NCBI RefSeq assembly: GCF_004168285.1
Contig: NZ_SEWF01000004.1
Span: 1 to 64,000, forward strand
DNA: 64,000 nucleotides
Source: Emticicia agri
GTDB taxonomy: Bacteria; Bacteroidota; Bacteroidia; Cytophagales; Spirosomataceae
Reading direction: 5' to 3'
Shown one piece after another: positions 1-7,813 of the stretch (position 1 is the stretch's first letter; each line of letters begins with the position of its first letter). The position numbers and the translations under genes were made by a program. The notes below the pieces were generated by a model, which did not search any database, was not told where the DNA came from, and saw only the letters and a program-made list of their open reading frames with translations.

Positions 1-1198
1 TACTCTACCCGAAGATTTTTAATTTATAAACAAAAAGGCTGAATTTTGTAGCGACCAAGCAAACAAAACCAACCTTTTAGAATGAGAAAACTCATTAGGG
101 ACGAAATTATAAAGATTTTTGATAAAATACCTCTTGCTAAGAATCTATCAAGGAAAAAATTCATTGGTGATTTTCTGATAGGGATGCTCGAAAGCCGGAA
201 GGTGCAATTTAAAGAAATAGCCTTGCACATTGAGAGTGAAGCTACATTAGAATCAGTTGAACGTAGAATACAGGCATTTTTTAAGGATTATGATTTCGAT
301 TACAGGCAAGTATGTCTCTTACTATTAATGTTTTTACCTAAAGGTAAACTTCAATTATCAATAGATAGAACCGAATGGGACTTCGGCATTTATCAATGCA
401 ATATTTTGATGATAGTTGCCAAAAATGGTTCAATAGGGATTCCATTGTATTGGGAGTTATTAGATAATAATTCAGGTAATAGTAATTGTAAAGACAGGTG
501 TGACTTATTACAATCAATTGTAGATGTGATAGGTTTGGATAGAATCGGTTTGATAGTTGGAGATAGGGAATTTATTGGTATTCAATGGCTAAAGTATCTA
601 AAAGACAGGCAGATAAACTTCTGTATGAGATTACCTAAAAACCATTTGATAACACTTAAGAATGGGGCTGTTTGTTCAATAAACGACTTATTGTCCCATC
701 AACAGGAGCGTTACTTTGAAACATGTTTGGTCGATGGAATCTGGTGCAATACTATGCTAAAGAAATTAGATAATAAAGACTTTTTGTTTCTGATAGGTAA
801 TCTGCCAGCCAAGCAGTTAGGAAATCTTTACCGACATAGGTGGTGTATCGAAGTTCTGTTTCAAACTTTCAAACAAAGGGGCTTTGATTTAGAAACTACT
901 CATATTAAAGGAAACGAAAAACTTAGTAAATTGTTGGTTTTTGTTAGTATTGCTGTAGCTATAGCACTGAAAACAGGTCAATATCTCCATCAAAAAGTAA
1001 AGATGATTAAAGTCAAAAAACATGGATATAAAGCTAATAGCTTCTTTAGAAAGGGTTTAGATTATATCAGAGTAAATCTAAAAAGACAAAAACAAAATTT
1101 TATAGCTACTTGTCAGATGCTTGTATATGATTTTTTGAGGTGGATTCATTTACAATTCATCTATCACAAGGAATTAACAAAAATCTTCGGGTAGAGTA
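1..1198 (+). mobile_element. IS4-family insertion sequence, complete or nearly so
   Basis: Positions 1-20 (TACTCTACCCGAAGATTTTT) are the exact reverse complement of 1179-1198, giving perfect 20-bp terminal inverted repeats around one transposase gene. The repeat may extend left of the window, so the outer boundary and any target-site duplication cannot be read. Inside position 20 the two arms diverge at once. The element interrupts a gene whose 3' end resumes at 1199. Confidence 0.9.
82..1194 (+). CDS. IS4-family DDE transposase
   Basis: This 370-residue protein catalyses cut-and-paste movement of the surrounding element. It carries a DDE triad: D95 in SIDRTEW, D161 in VGDREF and E257. E257 lies in a textbook YREK signature (Y250, R253, E257, K264), which defines the IS4 family. 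The reading frame is intact from ATG to TAG, and the stop codon at 1192-1194 lies inside the right terminal inverted repeat, so the gene fills the element. The C-terminal about 80 residues are basic. Nothing suggests inactivation, so the element may still be mobile. Family assignment is firm; the subgroup was not determined. Confidence 0.93.
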   Translation: MRKLIRDEIIKIFDKIPLAKNLSRKKFIGDFLIGMLESRKVQFKEIALHIESEATLESVERRIQAFFKDYDFDYRQVCLLLLMFLPKGKLQLSIDRTEWDFGIYQCNILMIVAKNGSIGIPLYWELLDNNSGNSNCKDRCDLLQSIVDVIGLDRIGLIVGDREFIGIQWLKYLKDRQINFCMRLPKNHLITLKNGAVCSINDLLSHQQERYFETCLVDGIWCNTMLKKLDNKDFLFLIGNLPAKQLGNLYRHRWCIEVLFQTFKQRGFDLETTHIKGNEKLSKLLVFVSIAVAIALKTGQYLHQKVKMIKVKKHGYKANSFFRKGLDYIRVNLKRQKQNFIATCQMLVYDFLRWIHLQFIYHKELTKIFG

Positions 1199-1312
1199 AG
1201 TCAGATTAGCTCACCTAATAAAAAAATCAAAATCATTGACAACGCCGGGCATGAAATGTTTTTGCATCAGAAAGAAGAATTCACCACAACAATCAAACAA
1301 TTTATTAAATGA
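1199..1312 (+). pseudogene. 3' remnant of an alpha/beta-hydrolase gene cut by the IS
   Basis: Directly after the right inverted repeat an open frame (codons 1199-1309, stop TGA 1310-1312) encodes about 37 residues with no start codon. It contains IDNAGHEMF followed by an amphipathic tail ending in TIKQFIK. An AGH with a hydrophobic flank close to the C-terminus is typical of the catalytic-histidine loop of alpha/beta-hydrolase enzymes. The rest of the gene would lie left of the window, beyond the IS. Its TGA overlaps the ATG of the next gene (ATGA at 1309-1312), showing that the two were once translationally coupled. The hydrolase identity rests on a short stretch. Confidence 0.7.
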
Positions 1313-1890
1313 AAAAACTCATAATCATTATTTCATTCGTATGTGTATCAGTATTTACTAATGCTCAAATACTGAAACCACAGTCTGTCAGCATTGCTTA
1401 TATAGGTGAAGCCATTACTCACCCGGGAATGAAAATCGGACTTAACTATTCATTCTTCAAATGGGACAGACAGAAAAACAATAAAGGTGCCGAAAAAATA
1501 ATTGACTATAGTATAGACTTTAAACCTTGCATTGGGTTCTACTACCATAAATCTTATCAGACAGGCATTTTTGCATTGCCTGAACTCAGTTTTACATGGA
1601 AAAAACAAGGAGGAAGTTTCACTGCTATAGGCGTTGGTGTCGGATATATGAGAACTATTATTCCGGCGGTATATGAACTTGATAATGATACCAATATCAG
1701 AAAAATTAAGGCCGGAAATAACTATTTAGTAAGCAATTATTACATTGCCTGGGGAAAAGATTTAAGTAAAAAACATAAGATTCCTTTAGAGATTTTCATT
1801 AAACCACATCTAATGGTTGCTAAGATGAAAGAACAAAAAGGAATTGGGTACTTTATTCTTGAATTAGGTTTAAACTATAAACTCAGATAA
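1309..1890 (+). CDS. Secreted, probably outer-membrane beta-barrel protein of unknown function
   Basis: This 193-residue protein starts with a clear signal peptide (MKKLIIIISFVCVSVFTNAQ), probably cleaved after NAQ. The mature part alternates polar and hydrophobic residues, with many aromatic and glycine residues (GVGVGYMRT, IGYFILELGLNYKLR). The final strand ends in an aromatic-rich segment, as in small outer-membrane barrels. I do not recognise a named family. Its start codon overlaps the stop of the interrupted hydrolase upstream, so it was probably the second gene of an operon and now depends on whatever transcription leaves the IS. About 200 bp without features separate it from the next gene. 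Confidence 0.7.
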   Translation: MKKLIIIISFVCVSVFTNAQILKPQSVSIAYIGEAITHPGMKIGLNYSFFKWDRQKNNKGAEKIIDYSIDFKPCIGFYYHKSYQTGIFALPELSFTWKKQGGSFTAIGVGVGYMRTIIPAVYELDNDTNIRKIKAGNNYLVSNYYIAWGKDLSKKHKIPLEIFIKPHLMVAKMKEQKGIGYFILELGLNYKLR

Positions 1891-2090
1891 TAATGTCAAA
1901 AGGGCTTTTGAGACATAATGGCCTATATAAAATCTTTATTTGAATATTTTTGGTAAAATACATTCTGCCAGATTCATACTTAGATACCAGCAAGCAAAGA
2001 ATATTAACAAAAATTAAATGGCTCTGAATATTTTTTAATTTCTTTGCCTCACCAATTGTTTCATGCTTTATATACCCTGTTCTAATAATT

Positions 2091-3410
2091 ATGAAAAAAG
2101 TATTTGTATCATTACTCATCCTCTGTGCCATAGCCTGCCAGGAAAAAAACAGTCAATCAGACGATGCACAGCTTAAACTTAATCAGTTAGCTGAAAAGTA
2201 CATCAGGTTAGGCTTGACTATCGGCCAGTATGATGCCGATTTTGTAGATGCCTATTACGGCCCTGATTCCCTGAAACCCCAGACCCAACCAAAGCCTAAA
2301 TTCCCAAAAGATAGTTTACTGGCAACCGTCAATGGCTTAATCGGACAGTTAATTGAGTTTAACAACACCGTTACTAACGATACTTTAAACAAGAGGGCCA
2401 AGTGGATGTCGAGCCAGTTGATTGCCTATGGTAGAAGAATTAATATTTACACGCAAAAATACCAGGCATTCGATGAAGAGTCGAAAGATTTGTTCGGAGC
2501 AGTAGCCCCCTCTTATTCTGAAAGTCACTACCAGACTTTGGTAGCCCAATTGGATAGCTTATTACCCGGCACAGGTACTATTAACAGCCGATTTGAGAAA
2601 TTAGCTAATGAGTTTATTATTCCTAAAGCGAAAATAGATACTGTTTTTAAAACTGCCATTGCCGAAGCCCGTAAACGGACATTAGCGCATTATCAGCTAC
2701 CTGCCAACGAAAACTTTACGCTGGAATACGTAACTGGCAAACCGTGGTCGGGTTATAACTGGTATCAGGGCAATTATCAGAGCAAAATACAGATAAGTAT
2801 TGATATGCCTATTTTTATTGAGCGAGCCATTGACCTTGCCTGCCATGAGGGCTATCCGGGGCATCATGTCTATAATATGCTTTTAGAAAAGAACCTCTAT
2901 CATGACAAAGGTCAGGTTGAGATTTCATTGTATCCCTTATTTAGTCCGCAATCGTTAATTGCCGAGGGTAGTGCCAATTATGGGATTGAAATGGCTTTCC
3001 CGGGTACAGAAAAGAACAAGTTTGTAAAAGAAGTTTTGTTGCCGCTGGCAGGACTAAATACTGCCAACACAGATTTATATTTTCAGGCATTAGCTATCAA
3101 AGGCAAATTAGCCTATGCACGCAATGAGGTAGCCCGGGGTATTATCAACAATACCATGAGCGAAACCGATGTAGCTAAATGGCTGACCAACTATGGTTTG
3201 CGGGAAAAAACACTGGCCAGTAAAGACATCAATTTTATTAAAAAATACCGTAGCTATGTGATTAATTATAATTACGGGCTGGATATTGTGAAAGACTATA
3301 TCGAATCAAACGGTGGCACCCCCAGCAATGAAAGTAAACGCTGGGAATTGTTCGGATGGCTACTGAGCAATCAGGTACGTCCGGCTGAATTGCTTAAAAC
3401 TGCCCAGTAA
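2091..3410 (+). CDS. DUF885-like putative metallopeptidase lipoprotein
   Basis: This 439-residue protein has a lipoprotein-type signal ending at Cys16 (ILCAIAC), so it is probably anchored in the periplasm or outer membrane. The motif HEGYPGHH (H252, E253, H258, H259) matches the HExxPGHH-type signature of the DUF885 family of presumed zinc peptidases, and a downstream LIAEGSANYGIEM (around residue 293) could supply a further acidic ligand. DUF885 proteins are often longer (about 550-600 residues), so this is a shorter relative. The gene stands alone, with a palindromic terminator between it and the convergent LruC gene. The substrate is unknown and the peptidase activity is inferred from the motif. 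Confidence 0.75.
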   Translation: MKKVFVSLLILCAIACQEKNSQSDDAQLKLNQLAEKYIRLGLTIGQYDADFVDAYYGPDSLKPQTQPKPKFPKDSLLATVNGLIGQLIEFNNTVTNDTLNKRAKWMSSQLIAYGRRINIYTQKYQAFDEESKDLFGAVAPSYSESHYQTLVAQLDSLLPGTGTINSRFEKLANEFIIPKAKIDTVFKTAIAEARKRTLAHYQLPANENFTLEYVTGKPWSGYNWYQGNYQSKIQISIDMPIFIERAIDLACHEGYPGHHVYNMLLEKNLYHDKGQVEISLYPLFSPQSLIAEGSANYGIEMAFPGTEKNKFVKEVLLPLAGLNTANTDLYFQALAIKGKLAYARNEVARGIINNTMSETDVAKWLTNYGLREKTLASKDINFIKKYRSYVINYNYGLDIVKDYIESNGGTPSNESKRWELFGWLLSNQVRPAELLKTAQ

Positions 3411-3422
3411 TGTTTGTAAAAA

Positions 3423-3452
3423 AATAGCTGTCGTCAATTGACGACAGCTATT
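3423..3452. terminator. Palindromic terminator between convergent genes
   Basis: A perfect 30-bp palindrome (AATAGCTGTCGTCAA and its reverse complement) lies between the stops at 3410 (+) and 3476 (-). Reading on the minus strand it is followed by a T run, so it best terminates the LruC gene. On the plus strand there is no T run. Confidence 0.8.
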
Positions 3453-3475
3453 CCACATCACACAATTTTTATCAA

Positions 3476-5539
3476 TTATTTCCCTGAAAACACTTTTGTT
3501 TCGTCAGTATATCCCGTTTTCTGCAAGTACCAGTCCGGGAAAGAAACCCCACCACTTTCAGCCCATTGTCCGAATTTCAGATAAGTATCTATAATTGCCT
3601 GGGTTTCTGCCGGGTATCTGAATTCTGAGGTGAAATCAAGTGCCCACGGTAAACCTTTAGCTGTTTTGTAATAGATACTTTTGGTTGGCTGGGTCTGGTC
3701 ATTACCAGTACCGAATAAAGCTACATCTCCTTTGCTTGTAGGAACCATGTTTGGCAAGTGAATTTCTTTTCCTCTCTCGTCTGACTTAAAGCTGAACGGA
3801 TTGAAAGGTGCATTACCTAAAGTAGCCTTGTTTACCGGACTTGTAAAGACAATATTCAGATTCAATGTATCTTTCGGTGCAATAATGGTAGAGCCTTGGG
3901 TTGTATTCACAAATCCGTTATACGACTTCATTCGTTTAAAGGCATTATCAAAGGCTATCACGACTGCATATTTCTGCTCGGCTTCTGTACCATTGGCTGA
4001 GGTTTTTATTTTCCCTTCGGTCAGCTGTGCACCGGTTACAGATTTTACAAGCGATGGGTCAATTGGCATTTGGAAGCCCCAACCACTTGGGAAAGATGCG
4101 CCTATGGCTTTTACGTACGCTTTTACTTTCATTTCAACTACCTGATTTGAAGCGTTTAATACTTCCTGGAACTGATAGTTTACTACAAGGTCATTCAAAT
4201 CATAATCTCCCTGGAATGGCCACAAATCTTCGTAAGCAAGCGTACTGTAAGTATTTTTAGTTGGCGTATAGTTATTTACGGCTCTGGCCGGATCTTTCGG
4301 ATATTCATCACGGGTATCACCTACACCATCACCATCTGTATCAGTTGCTGTATCTACTACCGGAACGTTATCAGTAGCAATTGCTTTTACCGGATTTGAA
4401 GTGGCAAAGAAAATAGCATCGTTGAAATCGTTATCACAATTGATTGGTGTGTTCTGACGGCTGACATCCTCAAAAGCTAATACCATGCGGTTTGTTTCAG
4501 GGTCGTTTAACACAATCAGGTGGCGACGAAGATTGCTCACAGTTTCTATATTAAGGGCATCCTGGCTATAATGTGCATAGTATCCTTTACCTACTGTACC
4601 ATTGCTATACGCATTGGCCAAAAGAACAAATCCGATAGCTGTATTGGCGTTAAATCTTCCTATTTTTACTTTATCACCCGTTACCAGTCCGCCACCATCA
4701 CCTTTGTAAGATACGTTCGGGAAAATAATATTAATTTTTGAAATATCGGTTGGTTTAGTCGGAGGAGCCGCAGGGTCAAAAGTATAGTAACCCAAAGTAT
4801 TTTGCCAACCAGCCCCTTCGTGTACAAATGTTATCCAAACATCAGATTGTTCTTTGATAACGAGATAGTTACGGTTAGCCGTATTCAGAAAATCAGGGTG
4901 CGCAGAAGGTACAGGTTGGCCTTCGGGTACACTGGCGTTTATTTTTTCAAGAAAGCTCCATGAAACGGCATCTCTTGTGCTTTCAAGATACTTTGGTACA
5001 CCATTGCTATCCCAGCTACCCATGTAAGAAATTGGCGGGTAATCTTGTGCTGTTGCTCTGGCTCCTGATGGAGCAACTGGCATATTACGCTCTACAACAT
5101 ACCCTGTTACCTGTGGGTTTTTACCACCTAAATTTAATTGGACTTTGTTATTGGCAATCTCAACAATCACTTGTGCTGGTAAACCAATATAATTTGGTCT
5201 GATAGCTACCTGTTTTACATAAGTAGGTATTTTCTGGCTGATACTCAGCATACCTGTGGTTGAGGTAATGCCTTTGAGTAATAATTTATCTTCTGGGTAG
5301 CTATATACCGATATAACTACGCCTTTAATTGCTTTATCTGCATTATCGAATGTGCCAATGTCAAACTTAACTTCTCCACTTGTAGTAAAGTTAAAATTAG
5401 CCGGAATATTCAGTTTTTCCATTTTTGTATTGGAAGTGTTGCCTCCCGGCGTTGGTACTAAGTCAACAATATCCGGTGCACAGGCATTCAGTAATAAAGC
5501 AAAAGTTACAGTTAATAATTGATAAAATCTGGTTCTCAT
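3476..5539 (-). CDS. LruC-domain lipoprotein with DUF4114 and calcium-binding repeat
   Basis: This 687-residue protein begins with a lipoprotein signal (lipobox LNAC near residue 20). After an N-terminal region resembling Bacteroidota cell-surface folds, a segment around residues 300-385 (AFEDVSRQNTPINCDNDFND) resembles DUF4114. Next comes a thrombospondin type 3-like acidic repeat (DTDGDGVGDTRDEYPKDP, about 400-418) expected to bind calcium. A LruC domain follows (about 430-640), containing WPFQGDYDLNDLVVNY. LruC proteins are surface-exposed; their function is unknown. The gene is monocistronic: a terminator closes the gene upstream at 5788-5820 and a palindrome lies after the stop. Domain calls are firm, function unassigned. 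Confidence 0.85.
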   Translation of the reverse strand: MRTRFYQLLTVTFALLLNACAPDIVDLVPTPGGNTSNTKMEKLNIPANFNFTTSGEVKFDIGTFDNADKAIKGVVISVYSYPEDKLLLKGITSTTGMLSISQKIPTYVKQVAIRPNYIGLPAQVIVEIANNKVQLNLGGKNPQVTGYVVERNMPVAPSGARATAQDYPPISYMGSWDSNGVPKYLESTRDAVSWSFLEKINASVPEGQPVPSAHPDFLNTANRNYLVIKEQSDVWITFVHEGAGWQNTLGYYTFDPAAPPTKPTDISKINIIFPNVSYKGDGGGLVTGDKVKIGRFNANTAIGFVLLANAYSNGTVGKGYYAHYSQDALNIETVSNLRRHLIVLNDPETNRMVLAFEDVSRQNTPINCDNDFNDAIFFATSNPVKAIATDNVPVVDTATDTDGDGVGDTRDEYPKDPARAVNNYTPTKNTYSTLAYEDLWPFQGDYDLNDLVVNYQFQEVLNASNQVVEMKVKAYVKAIGASFPSGWGFQMPIDPSLVKSVTGAQLTEGKIKTSANGTEAEQKYAVVIAFDNAFKRMKSYNGFVNTTQGSTIIAPKDTLNLNIVFTSPVNKATLGNAPFNPFSFKSDERGKEIHLPNMVPTSKGDVALFGTGNDQTQPTKSIYYKTAKGLPWALDFTSEFRYPAETQAIIDTYLKFGQWAESGGVSFPDWYLQKTGYTDETKVFSGK

Positions 5540-5785
5540 TTTGAATAAATGTTAGATAATTCTTAAAAAATTGAGCAATTTTCAAGCCATTTTGCACTAC
5601 AAAGTTGCGGCATTCGTAGCTAAAAAAACCAGTATTTCGATATTCAGACGAAAATGAGGGGTATTTGGTAGAATTTTCAGGTTAAGCCAAAAAAGCAAAA
5701 AAAAAATTGGCTTTTTTAAAATTATCAAAAGGTAGCAAAGAAAAAATTGGCACAATTTTTTTCAAAACAGCATAGATGTCTAAAA

Positions 5786-5820
5786 AAAAACCGACGTTAT
5801 TGCTAACATCGGCTTTTTTG
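5786..5820. terminator. Bidirectional terminator downstream of the aldehyde dehydrogenase
   Basis: A short stem (CCGACGTT / AACATCGG with one mismatch, loop ATTGCT) is flanked by an A run on the left and a T run on the right. On the minus strand it follows the aldehyde dehydrogenase stop and the octamer hairpin, and ends in a long U tract. Confidence 0.75.
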
Positions 5821-5825
5821 TTTTG

Positions 5826-5886
5826 AGTGATTGAGTGAATGTGTGATTGAGCGGCGGCCGCTCAATCACACATTCACTCAATCACT
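5826..5886. repeat. Octamer repeat forming a perfect 30-bp-arm hairpin
   Basis: Positions 5826-5855 and 5857-5886 are exact reverse complements with one unpaired base between them. The arm is built from octamers (GTGATTGA, GTGAATGT, GTGATTGA) ending in the GC-rich tip GCGGC. Further octamers continue on the right to about 5897, against the aldehyde dehydrogenase stop. Related arrays occur at 38563, 54434, 55152 and 62950. Confidence 0.9.
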
Positions 5887-5900
5887 AATTCACTAAATCG

Positions 5901-7427
5901 TCATATATCAAACTTAATACCTTGTGCCAAAGGTAGTTGCGTGCTGTAATTGATGGTATTTGTCTGGCGACGCATATAGTTTTTCCATGAGTCGGATCCG
6001 CTTTCACGACCACCTCCGGTTTCTTTTTCACCGCCAAAAGCTCCACCGATTTCTGCACCTGAGGTTCCGATGTTTACATTGGCAATGCCGCAATCAGAGC
6101 CATTAGCAGATAAGAACTGCTCGGCCTCACGCATATTAAGTGTAAAAATAGCCGACGATAACCCCTGCGGTACGCCATTCTGTAAGGCAATGGCTTCATC
6201 AAGAGTGCTGTATTTTATCAGGTATAATATCGGGGCAAAAGTCTCATGGCACACCATTGGGGTCTGCGTAGTTACTTCAACGATGGTTGGTTTTACATAA
6301 CACCCCGACTGGTAGGCTTCTCCACTCAGTACCTCATTGCCGAAAAGTATGTTTCCACCTTCGGCTTTTACTTTTTCTATGGCTGTCTGATAGTTGTTGA
6401 CTGCATCGGTGTCAATCAAAGGACCTACATGATTGTTGGTATCCAAAGGGTCGCCAATGCGTAGCTGAGAATAAATTTTCACGAGACGATTTTTTACATC
6501 TTCATAAATATTTTCATGCAGAATCAGGCGTCGGGTAGTGGTACATCTTTGTCCGGCTGTACCTACAGCACCAAATACCACCGCAGGAATCACAATCTGT
6601 AAATCGGCATTTTCAGTTACAATGATAGCATTGTTCCCTCCTAACTCTAAAAGGCTTCTGCCTAAACGACCTGCTACCGCCTGCCCTACTGCTTTACCCA
6701 TACGAGTAGAGCCTGTGGCAGATACCAATGGAACTCTCGTATCGTTCGACAACCACTCTCCTACTTCCCTATCACCTACAATCAGGCCAGAAATGCCTTC
6801 CGGTACATTGTTATTTCTTAAAACTGCCTGAATAATATGCTGGCAGGCAATGGCTGAAAGTGGTGTTTTTTCAGAGGGCTTCCAGACACATACATCTCCA
6901 CAAACCCAGGCTAACATGGCATTCCACGACCAGACAGCCACAGGAAAATTGAAGGCAGATATAATACCCACAATGCCCAATGGATGCCATTGCTCATACA
7001 TGCGGTGTTGCAAACGCTCTGAGTGCATGCTTAGGCCATATAACTGGCGAGACAGACCTACGGCAAAATCGCAGATGTCAATCATTTCCTGTACTTCGCC
7101 CCATCCTTCCTGCAAACTTTTGCCCATTTCATAGCTTACCAGTCGGCCCAAATTATCTTTGTTGGCTCTCAAAGCCTCTCCCATCTGTCTTACAATTTCG
7201 CCACGCTTGGGGGCAGGCACTTCACGCCATATTTTATAGGCTTCTTCGGCTTTGGTAATTACTTTTTCGTAATCGTCTTTGGTAGCCTGACGCACTTTGC
7301 CGATAAGCTCGCCATCAACGGGTGAATAGGAACTCAATACTTTTCCGCTTCCTGCCCAGCTGTCAACACCTGTGCTTACTCCGTTATTAATATTCTTTAT
7401 TTGTAATGCTTTTAATACTTTTTTCAT
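5901..7427 (-). CDS. ALDH7-type aldehyde dehydrogenase (probable aminoadipate-semialdehyde dehydrogenase)
   Basis: This 508-residue, full-length NAD-dependent aldehyde dehydrogenase shows the expected catalytic residues: N160 (SAFNFP), K183 (VWKPSEKTP), E261 (LELGGNN) and C295 ([12 protein letters not shown]). Sequence around residues 130-180 ([20 protein letters not shown], then the paired WSWNAMLAW) is typical of the ALDH7/antiquitin subfamily, which oxidises alpha-aminoadipate semialdehyde in lysine breakdown. It is expected to be cytoplasmic. No other lysine-degradation gene is adjacent, so the substrate is inferred from the subfamily. A TATCTTTG box at 7635-7642 could be its promoter, which would place a 177-bp palindromic repeat in its mRNA leader. 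Confidence 0.88.
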   Translation of the reverse strand: MKKVLKALQIKNINNGVSTGVDSWAGSGKVLSSYSPVDGELIGKVRQATKDDYEKVITKAEEAYKIWREVPAPKRGEIVRQMGEALRANKDNLGRLVSYEMGKSLQEGWGEVQEMIDICDFAVGLSRQLYGLSMHSERLQHRMYEQWHPLGIVGIISAFNFPVAVWSWNAMLAWVCGDVCVWKPSEKTPLSAIACQHIIQAVLRNNNVPEGISGLIVGDREVGEWLSNDTRVPLVSATGSTRMGKAVGQAVAGRLGRSLLELGGNNAIIVTENADLQIVIPAVVFGAVGTAGQRCTTTRRLILHENIYEDVKNRLVKIYSQLRIGDPLDTNNHVGPLIDTDAVNNYQTAIEKVKAEGGNILFGNEVLSGEAYQSGCYVKPTIVEVTTQTPMVCHETFAPILYLIKYSTLDEAIALQNGVPQGLSSAIFTLNMREAEQFLSANGSDCGIANVNIGTSGAEIGGAFGGEKETGGGRESGSDSWKNYMRRQTNTINYSTQLPLAQGIKFDI

Positions 7428-7450
7428 GTATGGTTTTGTTTGTTGGATTA

Positions 7451-7627
7451 AGAAACTGTTTGAGTTAATCTTATTGAATTAAAAAAGTCGACTTTTGTTC
7501 AATACTGCGCTTTAAAACCCGTCATTTAGCTCAGTTCCACTGCGGCTGCTAAACTCCGGTTTTTAAATCTTGTCTTGAATCAAAAATCGCTCTTTTTTAT
7601 TTTCAAAATTTAACTCAAACAGTTTCT
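7451..7627. repeat. Imperfect palindromic element B (177 bp)
   Basis: The ends 7451-7468 (AGAAACTGTTTGAGTTAA) and 7610-7627 are exact reverse complements. The arms stay alignable inwards for about 75 bp with mismatches, to a tip near CATTTAGCTCAG / GCTAAACTCC. No ORF is plausible inside. It looks like a MITE or similar non-autonomous hairpin element. It lies 24 bp upstream of the aldehyde dehydrogenase start codon. Confidence 0.85.
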
Positions 7628-7634
7628 AATAGAA

Positions 7635-7642
7635 CAAAGATA
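7635..7642 (-). promoter_or_regulatory. Possible -7 box for the aldehyde dehydrogenase
   Basis: On the minus strand this reads TATCTTTG, a perfect match to the Bacteroidota -7 consensus TAnnTTTG. A second match (TACTTTTG, 7643-7650) lies immediately upstream. No convincing -33 TTG is present at the right spacing, so the call is tentative. Confidence 0.4.
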
Positions 7643-7730
7643 CAAAAGTACCCGCCTTAAAAGAAAAATGAACGAAATATTATTTGGAAACAGGCCATAC
7701 CCTTGCCCTCCCTGACCGTAGCGAAGATAC

Positions 7731-7766
7731 AAAAAAGCCTTTCTTCCAGTAGTTAGAAAGAAAGGC
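7731..7766 (-). terminator. Terminator of the GH63-like glucosidase gene
   Basis: On the minus strand an inverted repeat (GCCTTTCTTT / AAGAAAGGC) is followed directly by TTTTTT, about 50 bp after the glucosidase stop codon. Confidence 0.8.
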
Positions 7767-7813
7767 AAAAGAATAATATCAATTATAGCCAAATAATATT
7801 TGGCAGCAAAGTT

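Noticed and set aside
1-20. IS4 terminal repeats as the source of palindromic elements A, B and C
   Set aside because: The terminal sequences differ completely (TACTCTACCC against CACCGAATG, AGAAACTGTTT and AGAGTATGTTT).
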